A stretch of DNA of 64,000 nucleotides from Neospora caninum Liverpool (taxonomy: Eukaryota > Apicomplexa > Conoidasida > Eucoccidiorida > Sarcocystidae). The DNA lies in assembly GCF_000208865.1 (NCBI RefSeq), contig NC_018394.1, positions 4,033,797 to 4,097,796 on the forward strand, written 5' to 3'. Below, one piece after another: positions 11,845-25,200 of this stretch (its first letter is position 1; each line of letters begins with the position of its first letter). A program made the translations under genes and the position numbers. A model generated the notes under the pieces. It saw only the letters and a list, made by a program, of their open reading frames with translations, did no database searches and was not told the DNA's origin.

Positions 11845-14800
11845 ATGGGCCGGCATGCACTGCCGCAGGCGTCATCTTTTCCCTTTCTGTTCGCCACAGA
11901 GAGACGGCTCCCGGAGCGTTCCGCTGCGGGGACGGCTCACCTTGCCGTCTCCTCGCTTTCGCCCGTCTCGTGTTCTCTCTCTCCGACTGTAGGGCGAAGG
12001 AGAAGAGATCCACAATTCGAGGCAAGTGACCCAAGCCTCCTCTTTGCTCTTCCTTTCGTTTCTTCTACCTCGTGTTCTTTCTCTACACTATGGGCTCGTC
12101 CTCCTCCGTGCCCGTCTTCTCTTCAGAGAGAGGCGGGAAGGCGAGAGGAAGAAGAAAATGCAGCGAACAGCAGAAAGGCAGCCTGCAGTGACGAGGAGCG
12201 CGCTCGACAGCCCGCGGATGTTTTGACGAGAGGGCGGGCGGAGCTTCAGTGCCAACCTCGGGCACTTGTCTATGTTTCCTTCTCCGCTTTGTCGTTTTCT
12301 CGCTTTCCGTACTCTCCTTCGCTTTCTTCTCTTCGTTCCTCTTCTGCGTACTCACTGTCTGTCCAGTCTTTTTCTGCTCCCCTGACCTCTCCATTTTCTC
12401 TGTTTCCTGCCGCGTGTTCTCGCCCGTTTTCGTCCTATCCCTCGTCTCCTCCCTTCATTCCCAGCGCTTCCGACTCCCCTCGGAGATTCTCGGTACTCTC
12501 TTCGGTTTCCCGCTCTTCCTCTCTGTCATCCCGCACCTTGCAGCGAAAGACGAACCCGGACAGGGGCGAAGGCGCGGCGAGCTCTTCGGCCTCTTTCTCT
12601 CGCGCGAAACGGGCGGAAACAAATGCAGAGGAGGGAAATTTGCTCCTGACGCACAAACCTCTCGGCTATACAGACAAAAGGGGAGGAAAAAACAGCGGCA
12701 AGGGGTGCCTGCGTGCTCTTGCGTTCGCTCCTGCGTCTTGCACGGTTGCTAGGCTTTTTGCGAGGAAAGCAGGCCGGTGTCTCTCCCAAGAAGCGACGAG
12801 CGCGACTCGCCTTCTTTTGTTGACTTCTTCCTCCACCCTGTCTGGCCCTTCACTTGATCAGTCTCTTTCACCTTCTTCCTCTTCGTCGCCTCTCTTTCCG
12901 CTTTCTTCGCAGCCCTCTCGGGCGGAGCTCGGCGACCTCAGCGCGGCAGTGGCTGAGGCCAACGCGCTGCTGAGACGCTGGCCTGCGCTGTCTCCGTTCT
13001 CCTGGCCTCTCGATGGGGACACAGAAAGGGGCGATCGAAGCCGCGGGGGAGTGAGCGCGAACGATGTCGGAGACGCAGGCGAGGGAAAAAAGAGAGAACT
13101 CGAAGATCGCTCCCGCGGGGACAGGAGTGCGAGAGACGAAGCGTGGATCGAGGAAGCACAAGAGGCTCAACGCACGGCGGAGAGACTCCGAGAGGTCCTC
13201 TGCGTGGCAGGCGCAGCGGAGGGGCGACGCGACTGGTGCTTCCCGTCTCCTCCTCTGATCCGGAGCGATCACGGATTCCGTGTGTTCTCCAGCCTCTGTT
13301 ATCGTCGTGTTGAGAAGCTTCTTCTTTCTTTCCTTAGAGAGGCCTTTGAAGCCAAACACCCTTTTCCTCTTCCTGTCGCTTCTTGCTCTTCCGCTTCTTC
13401 CCTTTCGTCCCCTACTTCCCTTTCGTCCCCTACTTCCTCTTCTTCCCCTACTTCCCCTTCTTCCCCTACTTCCCCTTCTTCCCCCGTTTCAGTTTCTTCG
13501 TTTCTGCATCGTGCGTCTTCGGCCGAGCCCCAGAGGCACGAAGGCAAGCATGTCCCTCGCTCGTCTCTCTTTTTCGACGACGCGCGTAGAGACGCGCAGG
13601 TGCTTGACCAGTCTCAGAGAGAGGCGGTGCGCCTGCTTTCGCCGGAAGAAGACGAGGCGTTAAGAGGCATTGTCGGCCCAGAAGATTGGCGCGAGCGCGT
13701 CGTGGTCCTCTCTCCGATGACCGCTCTCGCTCTGGAGGAGATCGCCGAAGTTGCGCTGCATGCAGCGAAAAACAAAACAGCGCCTCGGAGAGACTCTGCC
13801 TTCTGGAAGTCGCTCACCGCCTGTGCGCTCGCATACCTTCCCCGGGAGCGCGGACTCGGCAACTGGGCTGGGCAGCCAAAGAGGGCGCAGGGAGCGGAGG
13901 AAGCAAAGCAGGACAGCACGGCACGAGAGCGAGAAGCGAGAGAGCGAGCCGCCGGGGAAGAAGAAGGACGGACACAAGACAGCGCGAGGAAGAACCCGAA
14001 AGAAAGAGGGAGGCGAGAGAGCGCGCAAACGGAAGGAGACTTCGAAGCAGATCGAACGCCGAGTCGGAGAAACGATGCGAATGAAGGCGAAGAAGCTGTG
14101 AATGGTGTTTCAAGAGACGTCTCGAAAACCCCGGCTCGGCCGTGGATCGACATTCTTCTCGCCCTCGTGGAGGCGAAGCAACTGAAAGACGCCCGCATGG
14201 CGTCTCGAGTCCTCTCTCACATTCAAAACACGGCCCTCACCTCGCTGGACGATCTTCTCCATGCGTCTCACCTCCTTGCAGTGCTCCGCGGGGTGGGCTG
14301 GGAGACCGCGAAGGCCGAAGATGATGCAGATGACGCCGGGTGGAGCAGAGACTCGAGAGGGGACGTGCACCGAAGGAGGGTGGCAGGAGAGACAAAAAGC
14401 GAGACACCAAGAGCAAAGGAGGGCGAGAGAGAGAAAGACAGGCCGAGACAGGGGCGCGACAAAGGGACTTCCTCTCCAGAGATCGATGCGCAGCCTCCTC
14501 CCGCGTCCCCCCAGTCCATCCCTTCATTTGCGACTCCTCGTCAGGGCTTGTCTGCGACTCCTTCTCTCTCCTGTCCTCCGTCCTCTTCTCCCTCTTGTTC
14601 CCCCTCGTCGTCTATCTCTTCTTCTTCCTTTTCGTCTCCCTCTTCTTCTGCGTCGTCGCCCTCGTCTCCGGTTGAGCCTGCTGTCTCTCTGAGGAGACAG
14701 AGAGGCGATGTTGAGGAGTTGACGGTTCACGTGCACCGCATGCTGGTCTCGCTCGGCCGAAAGAGTCTCTTGCGTCGCCGGGAGTTGCCTTTGTGTGTGA

Positions 14801-17800
14801 CGGCTGCAGTCCTGCATGCGCATGCACTTTGGCAAGCAGCGGCGCTGGAGAGCTGGCGGCACGAGGGCGAAGACGCGTCTCTTCTCTCACGCGCACTCGA
14901 CTTCTCTGGAGAAGAGGATGCTCCTGCAGGGGAGAGGGCGGCGCGAAACGACGGTGGAGGCGGGTCCCGCAGCGCAGCAGCAAGGGAGAAAGAAACAGAA
15001 AAGGAGACGGAGAAAGAAACAGAGAAAGAAACAGAGAGAGAGGAGACAGTCAGGCGGTTAGTCGAGGTGCGCGGGCGTGAGGAGAGTAGCCGGGACATGT
15101 GGGGAGGAGAGGGGACGCGACGAAGAGAGAGAGAAGACAGAGGAGGACCTGGCGAAGAGACTTGCGCCGGTGGAGCAGAAGAAGCAGGGACGCGTGCGAA
15201 GCCGGGAAGGGAGACAGAGCCTGCGTCGGAGAGTCTTTGCCATCCACGACTGTCTTCGCTCGCTCTCGCCGCGTCCACGCCAACTCTCTTTCTTCTCTTG
15301 GGGCGGAAAGCGGCGACGCAGATGTCGCTGCGTCGGGTGAATCCGGAAGAGCACGAACCCGATGGAGAGACGGCAGAAGGACGGAGACATCTCCGAGGAC
15401 GAAAAGACGATTTGAGACACATTGCGATCGTGTTAGCTGCCTTTGCAAAGGCACGTCTTGACATTCCTGCGGTCCTCCTTCGGGCTCTCGAGGCACGTTG
15501 GGGTGTCGCGGAGGAGGCGAGGGCGAGCGGTGGGAATCCTGGAGACGAAGAGAATGGAGCAGATTCAGAGAAGTTGGAGAAGCTTACAGAGGGAGGGAGA
15601 GGGAGACGAAGAAGGCCGTGGCGAGAAGAGGTTTCGGAAGAGGAAGAAACGTTCGCCTCGAGAAAGGCAGGACGACGCCGGGGAGAAGAGGGGGTTCTGG
15701 AGCTGCACGACGCGTCCCCACAGAGCATCGTTCTCCTTCTCTCTGCGCTGAGTCGAAGCGCAGAAGGCAGACGGTCAGTGCGTCTGTTTTTTTGAGGAAC
15801 TTCTCGCGCTCCGACTCTGCTTCTTGGCGTTTTCTTCCACATCTCTGCACCTGTTGCGGCAAGCGAGACACCTCTCAAGATCTTCGCGTCGGGCCTCTCT
15901 GAGTCTTCTTTCTTCTTCTTCTTCTTCTTCTTCTTCTTCTTCTTCTTCTTCTTCTTCTTCTTCTTCTCTTCTTTCTTCTTCTTCTTCTTCTTCTTCTCTT
16001 CTTTCTTCTTCTTCTTCTTCTTCTTCTTCTTCTTCTTCTCTTCATTCTCTTCGTCATATCCTCTTCCGTCTCCTGTCTCTTTGCGACTCGGCTCAGGCTT
16101 TCCCTCCTTCCGTTTGTGCGTTTCTGCAGAAGTTCGGCTTTCGCGGTGTTGTCGGGAGCGCTCAAGCAGCGGGCTCACCAGCTGACAGGCCAGCAGATAG
16201 CTATGGGGCTCCATGCGCTTTCTCTGGGGCATCCGTCCGTCGTGAGGAGAAACTCCCAGAGTCTGCTCTTCAGGTAACGCGGCGCCGCGCAAGACGCGAC
16301 ACGGTCGCGAAGAATCATCCTGGCTGTTCTTCGCTTGTGCACGCATGCACTTGGACCTCTTTTTCAAGCGATGAAAGCCCGAAAGTCGAAGCATTTTTGT
16401 GTTCCCTGCCTCTTTATCGCAAAGCGTCTGTCGACAGGGGTGTCCCTCTCTGCGTCTTTTCTTCTCGATTTTTCAGGTTCCTCTTCGATCACGGCCGACT
16501 TCACAAACTCTCCGCGTCGCACGTGCGCCTCGTGCTAGCTACCCTTTCTCGATCGGTATGTTCCTTCCACTGCTCTAGCTTCTCTCTCTTCTCTCTTTCT
16601 TCTTTTCCCCAGCGCCTTCCCGTCTTCCTCACTTGTCTTTCCTTTCCTCTCCTCTTCTTCCTCACTTTCTGTTCTTGGTTTCTTGTCTCCTCGTTCGTCT
16701 CGGTTTTCCGACTCTATCCGTCCTTCCGCTCCCACGCAACTGCATGCGACTCCCCTCGAACTGCCGCCTTCGTCTTGGGGCCTGTCTCTCTCCGTTTCTC
16801 TCCGTTCGCTTCTACTCGTTGCTCTCCACCTTTTCTTCCGTCCCCCCTTTCTTCTTTTCGTCTTTTTTGGGTCAGCCGCCGCCTCGAGGCGGCATCTCGC
16901 CCTCCGTTGTCGACGCATGCGCACGCTTCGTGGAGACTTCGCGGGCTCTCCACAAAATGTCTCTCGACTGTCTCACTGAGACGCTTCGTTTCCACAGCGT
17001 CTTCCGCGTAAGCAGATAGCGCGACAAGTCCGAAGCGGATGCTTATAAACATTAGGGCGACACCTGTGATTCGGTGGGGTACCGAGGGCATTGCAACTCA
17101 TACCCCAAAGTTATCAGATGAATTTAGATTTACAGAAAGAACAAGGAAAGAGCCGTTCGCGTGCTGCGAGTGTTCGACAAAAAAGACAAACGCGAAAAGA
17201 CACAAGAGCAGTAGTGCTCCGTAGCCTCTCCTTGCGGTGCGACACCGCCACGGTTTGAAGTGTGTTTCAGCTTTCTGGCATACCGGGGAGCGGGTGAAAG
17301 GCTTGGGAAAGAAGCGCAGACTCGTCAGAAAGAACGAACTTGTTTTCTTGTCCTTCTCGCCCTATGTGCGAGCGAGAGAGAAAGAGCCAAAGAGAGCGAG
17401 AGAGAAAGGGGGAAAAGGGGAGGAAAGTGGAGCCGGTTTGCGTTCGCGAGGCGAGAAGAACCAATTCAGACTCAGCGGTTTCGTGGCCGAGACAACACGA
17501 GGACTGCCTGGAGAGACAGAGGAAAGAGAAACAGTCAATCGTTTTCTTTGATCCGAAGAGAGAGCAGGCAGAGACAGGAGTGGAAAGAGATAGAGGTAGT
17601 TCGATGGAGATTGATCGAGAGAGCGATACAGAGGACAATAAAGATAGGTAGGGCGAGATAGACAGAGGGAGAGCGAGAGACAGAGATAAAGATATTTAGG
17701 TAGGCATTGATACAGAAGGCGAAGCGGCGGGCCTTTTTTTACGTGTAGAAAGGGGAAACACGGTGTGAAATTCGAGTGGACCACTCGAAACGTTAAAGGG

Positions 17801-20800
17801 GAATTGCGCCTGATATTTTCTTTTCCGTATGCCTGTTTTCCCCAGGTCTTCGACTCTCAGTTCCTCATGGCTGCTTGGAAGGCTTTGCAGCGAAGAAGCA
17901 GAGAACTCAACAGTTTGGCGCACGTGAGAGATGCCGCAGTCGGCTGTGTTTCTGTGTTCCGCTCCTACCTTGCTTGTCTGTGTCTCATAACTGGAGTCAC
18001 AATCAGTATCCTAGGTACTCTAATGTCTCTGTTCGATTTGGGTTATACAGTTCTGGATCGCGGATCATTTGTACGCAGACACGGACTACTTATAATGTGA
18101 CAGTAACGCTACATGGTCTAAACATCGCTCTGCTTGTCTGCATGCCTCCACCAACCCCCTTGCCGCTTCGCTGTGTCGTTTTCTTCCACGTTCTCTTCTT
18201 CTTGTCGCCTCTTAAATCAAGGAGAGAGGGACACCAAGCTTGATGTCCGTCTTCTTTCTCTCCGCTGGCTTGCTCTCTGCAGAGTTCGCTTTCTGTTGCT
18301 CTTCTCGCTTCTCTGCTGTCTCGCGATCATCATCGGGACCGCGCTCTGCCTCTGGTCTCTGCATCCTCGGGCCTTGCGTCTCCTCGCTTCTTTCTGTCGC
18401 AGGTGACTCGAAGCCTTCGGTCTCTGGCCGTCCTCCCCACAGATTTGCGGCTGGCCGCGCAAGGCCCGGAGAGCGTCTCGGCTGGGATCCTTCAGCCAGG
18501 CACTGCGGCCGGGCATTCCTCGCCTTACGCTTCGTCCCACGCCTCCCTGTCTCAGCCGTCACGCGAAACAGGAGACACGCGAGACGCCCTCCTCGGCTTC
18601 GTCGAAAGTCGAGACCAGACTCTGCTGGTTTTGCAACGCCAAGCAGAGAAGGCGATTTCGCGTCTCCTATCACTGTCTCTCTTTTCTTCCCGGCCCACAG
18701 ACAGCGCTTCTTTCCTGCCGCGCGTTTGCATGCACACCCACTCGCAACCCTCTGGAAACTCGCTCCCTGCGTCTGCCTTTTCCGCTTCCGCCTCGTTTTC
18801 TCCGTCTTTGTCTTTGCCAGCTTTGCGCCTCCTCGCCCCCTGGCACCATGTGCCGAGAGAACTCGCCGATTTTCTGCAGGCACTGACTCAGCTCTTTCCT
18901 CCCGGCTCGGACGCGCGAGAGTGCGCCAAACCCTCCTCGCTTCTCCTCGCGTTTGCCCCGCACGCTGGCCAACGCGAAGAGGTGAGTGTCTCGCTCTCGC
19001 CCCACAAAACGTCTCACGTGAAGACGCATAGCGTCATGGAGTCATTCACGCATCGGTAGATATGCATGTCTATCTGTGTTCGCCTGCATCCAGATAACCT
19101 CTCTAAATAAATATATTTACGTGCATATATATACATACATTTTGATATAATCTTACGTTCACGTACATTTGGATTGAGAGATCGATATACGTGGGCTTCA
19201 TTTGTGCTTGAGAGGTCTGTACCCGCAGGACGGGATAACGTTTGCTGGGTCTCTGTTTTTGTTGTTTCAGGTGTTCCTTCCGTTCCCTCCTCCTCGTCTC
19301 CTCCCTTCTTTCTTTCACGCCCTTCTTTGTCTTGCGCACCACCCTGCGTCTCCCGCCTTCTTCGCCGTCGATCGGTCTAGCCTTCAGCGCCTTTTCGCGA
19401 TTTCTGTTCATCTTCTTGTTCGTCTCTCGTCTCAGAGAGAAGACACGGAAACGCGGCAAAGCATGTCAGCCTCCGTCCCGCCGTTTTCCTCCACCGCGTC
19501 CTCCCCTTCCTCGTTTTCCTCTAAAGTTTCCTGTCCAGGGACAGCTGCCTGCTCTGCGCTTCAGGCGCTCGAGACTACGATCGGCCTGCTGCACGCTCAG
19601 CTTGCGTGCGCCTCTTCCCGGTCGGCTTCCCCGTTTTCGGCTCTTCTCTCGTCTCTCGCTCCCCTCAGTCCACCTGCATCCCTGTCGCTCTTCCGTCTCT
19701 TCCCTCTCCTGCTACGGGAGGCGAGCCCGCGTCTTGCGTCTTCTCGCTCGTCGCGCTCCTCTTCCGGTGTCCTTCTTCCCAGCTCGTCTGCGTGTCCTCG
19801 GGCGCTTTTCGCTCCCGCGGTCGCGGCGCCGTCCCAGGAGGCAGAGAAGAGAGCAGGAACTCGAGAGGAGACGTCTCATGCGCGCGTTGCGACAGAAGAG
19901 AATGCGAGAAGAGATCCCGAAGACCTGGGAGAACCAAGCGGAGCCATCCAGAAGGCCATCAGCGAAGGTAAGAGAGGAAGATGAAAGTGAAAGAGCAAAC
20001 AGGGAAGACAGGAGAAACGGGACATGACGAAGGCAAAGAAGAGACAGTGAAGAAAGCACACCAACGACAAGAGCGGCTCATCTGCTGGGGAACCAGACAC
20101 ACGAGGGACAGCTGGCCAGGAGAGGGGGTGACGCCGGGCGCAGGACGGATTTTAAGGCGCGAGACAAACGAGGGAAAGGAAGGCATTTCTTCCCTTTCGT
20201 CGACTGGCGACTCTCTCACGTGACCCGGTTCCCACTCTGTCTCATCAGCAGCGAAGGCCTTGCCACAAAATTTCTGGCGTGCGTGGTGTGTTGAATTCTG
20301 CGATTCACTTTCCGCAGCTTGGGCGTGTCTCCGTGTCTTCTTGCGTTGGATGCAAACTCTTTTCCTCCTCTGCTCCTCTTCTCCCGCGTCTTTCAGTTTG
20401 GACCCTCGCCCGCACAGGATGCAGCGCGCCTTTCCTGTTTCGTCTGCCGTCGCCTTCGCGTCTTTCGTCCTCGCTTTCCTCGGACCTCTCTGCGTCTTCG
20501 ACGTCGCCTTCCTCTTTGTCGGACTCTTCGGCTTCTCTCTCGGAGCAGGCTGTCTGCGCAGTCGAGCAACACGAGAAGAACGGTGGGCAAAAAGGGATGC
20601 AAAGAGAAACGCTGGCCCCTCCCCAGATACGTTCCTCTTTTGCTGTTTTCGCCGTCGCGCGGCTCCGCTTTTGTGACGGGAGCGGCCCGAGGGACAGATC
20701 AGTTCCCTGGTTTTTCTCTGCCTTTTCGCCTGTGCCGCACTCTGCCTCTCCACGCTTGTGTCTCTGTTCGCTGTGCGGCCTCCTCTCTGTTTTTTTGTTC

Positions 20801-23800
20801 AGTTCTCTCGGCTGCCTATTCGCGGGCCCTCCCTGCTCTCCTGGAAGCTCTTGCGTCCCAACAGAGACAAGGGGAAGGAGAGCCGAAGAGAACGCCTCGC
20901 GTCGGAAGGCGCAGCAGAAGAGACGTCGATGGACACGAAGCATCGCAGAAGAGACGAGCACGCCAGCAAAAAGTTGAAACTCTCACAAGCGACACAACGC
21001 CGGTTTCCCACAACATCAAGGTCCGGGTTTCCTACGACTTCACCCCCGGTGCTTTCTCCTCCGATTCCTTTCATGTTTCTTCCTCCCTTGTCCGCCGTTC
21101 GCTTCGTTTTCCTTTTTGCTTCGCCGTCGCTGGCGAGTGTCGCCTCTTTTTCGGTCTCGCTTCTCCTTTCGTTTTTCTCCTTCCTTGTCTTTCCCTGTTT
21201 TGTTCCTGTTCCCTTCTGCATTCTCCCCGTCTTTGCCTTTCCCCCCTTTCTTCCTTTCTTCCCCTCTTTCTGTTGTTTTCCGCTCCGCTCGCGCGTTTCT
21301 TCCGGCCGTTTCTGCGATCCTTTTGCACCGTTTCTGTTCCGGCCCCCCTCGGCGCTTCTGCATTTCTCTCCGCGTGCCTCGAATCTTCTCGTTCCGTCGT
21401 GCAGCCTCTCTCCTTCGCCACCCTTCTCGACTTGCTGGCGGATCTCTTGACCCTCTCACTGCGCCGGCTTCTCTGCGCGGCTTCGCGCCCTTCTGCGGCC
21501 AGAGAGAAAGGCGGGAAGACAGCCGCGGAAGAGAGAAAGAAGGAGACCGACCAGTCCACAGCGAGCCGCTGGGCCGCGCAAAAGACTCGCCACCCAGCGG
21601 GGCAGGAGCATCGACCGCACAACTGCCAAGAGCGAGGATGCAGAGAAGAAGAAGAAAGAGAAGAAGAAGAAGAACGGGGAGACAGAGGAGTGGACAAAAC
21701 CGACCAGATCGGTCGGGGAGTGGAAAGAGAGGCAACGGGAGAGGAAGAAAGCGAGCTGGAGAAAGAAATTTTCGTTCGCCTTCTTCGCGCCTTGGACACT
21801 ACAAGACTGAGCGGCGGCGACGAAGAGCGAGCGGGTGCGACGCTCAATAGGAAGGGAGAAGAGTGAAAAAGGATCAAAACGGAAGCGTTCGCAGCACTAC
21901 CCCGCACATAGTGTGTCTGCGCGGTGTATGTACAGAGCCCGCCTCCGTAGCCGATCGATGAACCGCCTGTTTCCTCCCTTCCGTCTGAGTCTCTGTGTTT
22001 TGCGCACTCCTGTTCTTCATCTGGTCCCCGCGCCTCGCCCTGCAGAGGGTCGACTTTCCCTCGTGGTTCGCAGCTGCCGCTTTTGCTGCTTCAACTCGTT
22101 CCCATTCCTCTTCACTCCTTTCTACGCTCTAAACTGTCCTGGCCGTACCCCTCCGGTTCGCGTGTCGCTGCTCACCTCACGTCTCTCTCGTCTCTCTGTG
22201 TCTCCGTGCGGCTGCGCGCGCAGTTTGCTTTTGTTATTTGGGTGGTCGCCGTGTTGATCCGTTGTCACCTCTTCTCCTTTCCTGTCTCTTCTTCAGCTCC
22301 GCTTCTCTCGCTACTTTCGCTCGCTCTGAACGGCCTCCAGTTCCTGCAGCCCGAGCTCTGGAACCGCTTCGGCTCTTCTCTTGCGCGTCACTTGCGGGTA
22401 TACTGCGAACGGGGCAAACGCAGGGACAACACGCATCGAGGAAGAAACGCGAAACTCTGGGAGACTCTGACGCGTTTGACGCGCGCCTTTTCCTGCTGCG
22501 CTCATGCGCCGTCCTGAGGCACGCTGCGCGCTATACAGACAGCTCAACCGACATGCACAGATCTGTGTTGTGCCGAAACGCTGGTATTTGCGTCAATCCG
22601 TGTGGGAGTGAAATGCCGCGTTTCCGACGTCTTTCGCACCGCTCGAAGCGACTCTCCAGATTCCCGCCACGTCGCCCTTTGGACCTCTGAAAAGAAGCTC
22701 TGACGTGTTGGCGACATGCATGTACACGCACATCTCCATGGACGCATTCAGTGCTATTTGATACTCAGAGAAAAGGTCTATCTCTCTCATTTGTATTTAT
22801 ATATGTGAGGGGTGGCGTGTGGGCGTCTGTGTGTCCACTGGTGCGTTGGTCTAGTTCGCGGCGCTGAAACAAGCCACGATTTCAGCGTCTTCAAGTTTGC
22901 GGCGCTTGCCGTTTGCGTCCCTGCAGCGCCTGCAGTCTCTGCGAGACGACGAACGCCCTTCTCTGAGGTTCTGTGGGCTTCCCCCCGTCGCGCCGCGCGT
23001 ACCCTCTCTTTTGCCTGTGCTTCTCTCGCGTTCGTCGAGCACGGCCAGTCTCCCTTTGTCTCTGCCTGAAGAGATCGCGAGGGCGACCCGCCCTGGAGCT
23101 TCGCCGGCTGGGTCCGCCTTGTTCGGCGAATGTCAGAACGAGGCGCCTCGTCTGGCCCAGACGACAGACAGAAACGGACCAGCCGACGCGTGTCCGTCGC
23201 CCGAGCCTCTGCGCTCTTCCTCCGAACCCGCGTGTGCCGCGGGTCTGTCTCCGGCGGGGCAGTTTGAGCTGAGCTCCGGCAGAGCGGAGACGCCATTGGT
23301 GGGGACAGCAGTGCAGGCGACGGCGAAGGCGGAAGTGGAGAAAAAGCGGGCGCGAGTGGGAAGCGAGAACGAGAGGGCGAAGAGAAAGGAGACGGAAAGG
23401 TGGCTGCTGCCGTCTGCGGTTCAGACTGGAGGGGGGAGACGGGGAGAAGGAGGAGGTTTGAGCTTCGCAGGTTCGGCGGAGAACGGCCGACGATGCCAAC
23501 CGCGTCTCGAGGCGCCGTTGCGTGCCGAAGCGACTCTGGCTAGCGGCGCCTCAGGTGGGAAGGTCATGACGCGAATCAGAAGAAAAGGCGTTACTGCCGA
23601 CACCAGAGAAAACGGTTTGCACGTCGACGCTCAGACAGTGAGAGCGGTTGTCGCTCTCTTCCACGCCGAGGGGAGGGGAGGGGGGCGTTTCCCCCTCGCT
23701 TTGCATCTTCTTGACGTCTCAAATGCATGCCACCAGACATACCTTCTTCTCTCCATATCCATGTCATGTCCCTACACGCATTTATACAGACATTCACCAG

Positions 23801-25146
23801 GAGCTTGACGGACCTGTGGACTTCCCCCGTTTTCGGTTTCGCAGGGCGAGCGTCGTGGGATATCTGCTGGTCTCACCGGCGAAGCGTCGAAGCGTCGCAT
23901 GCAGCTGCAGCCTTTCTTTCTCGGGCCTTCCACCGCGTGTCGGAGGGCGAGGGACAACTCGCCTGCGCAGGCGAGAAGCCTCGAGACGAGAGGGCGACGG
24001 ACGGCGACTGGTCCCTTTGCGAGTCTCAGGAAGACAAGGACATGCGCGAGACAGCGTTTTCTTGCTCCTCGCCTGGTTCCGACAAACTTCTGGGCCGGCG
24101 AGAAGGCGAAGGATGTGGCGCCTCGCACGCCTCGACTCGCCTCGCCGCCGCGCACGGCCTGCACGCACGGAACGGGGCTTTTGACTCTCCGGCGCTGCAC
24201 GGCTGGCGCGTGGTGTCCGTCGCAGGCCGCAGTCTCCTTCGCGTCGATTTAGGGAAAGCGACGGAAGAGAAGACCCGCCCGCAGCCATCGCCCAGGGGAA
24301 GAGACGTGTCGTCAAATCGCATGCGCGTAGGTCCATTGCAGGAGGCTTCTTCGGAAAGGGGAAACCCACGGCCGTTCTGGGTTTTTGAGGACGCGGCGCA
24401 GTCTGAGGCAAGAGCAGCGAGCGTCAATCACCCCAGCGGGTGTCGCTCGTGGGTTCCGAGACCGAGCGAGAAGAAGGCAAAAGATGCAGAGAGAATGACC
24501 CGACAGATGTGGAGTGTTTGTGGCCGTTCTGTGGAGACACTTGTTGCATTCTCTCGCACAAATCACCCCTCCCGGCTCCGCTCTCCGTTCGGTCCCTGCA
24601 GATCTACTTTTTCTTCGTCGCCCCGATCGATTGTTTCGTGTTGCCCGTCTTCCGGCGACGCCGTTCCTCTCTCCCCTCTTCGCTGTCTCTGCTGACCCTC
24701 TCGCCGTTTTTCCCAGCCGAGGGAGAAAGCGCGCACGTCTCGGTTGCCTCGACGAGTGCCGTTGCGTCTTCTTCCTCGGCTGGAGCTCGCAACGCCGATG
24801 GGCGGGCGACGCGAAGAGCCGAGGAAGGCTCTTCCGCGGTTACGCACAGAGGGGAGGAAACTCAGGGAAGGCACGGAAGAAACTCCCCAGCTCGCCCTGT
24901 AACTCTGACAGTGCTACACCCGAGGCTCTTTCTCGAGCTCTACGTTGCAGATAAAATCGTGACACAGTCCCATGCGTGCGCGAAAGATTCCGCTGCCTCG
25001 GTCAGGTGAGAGGGCAAGACAACTGCTGGAGGATAGATGAAATCGAGCGAGGCCAACAGACGTCTCTCGTCTCCAATCTACCCAGCACAAGGCAGATGCG
25101 TATCAAACGGAGACTTGCACGCAGCGCGCCCTCCGGGAAATCTGCC

Positions 25147-25200
<54 letters not shown>

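Noticed and set aside
14727..16394. Minus-strand open frame of about 555 codons with a poly-Lys run
   Set aside because: It is antisense to helical-repeat exon 1 and to the (TTC)n intron tract.
20318..20396. Acceptor at 20317 for helical-repeat exon 8
   Set aside because: It gives the wrong phase with the preceding donor. The acceptor at 20396 follows a better polypyrimidine tract and keeps the frame.
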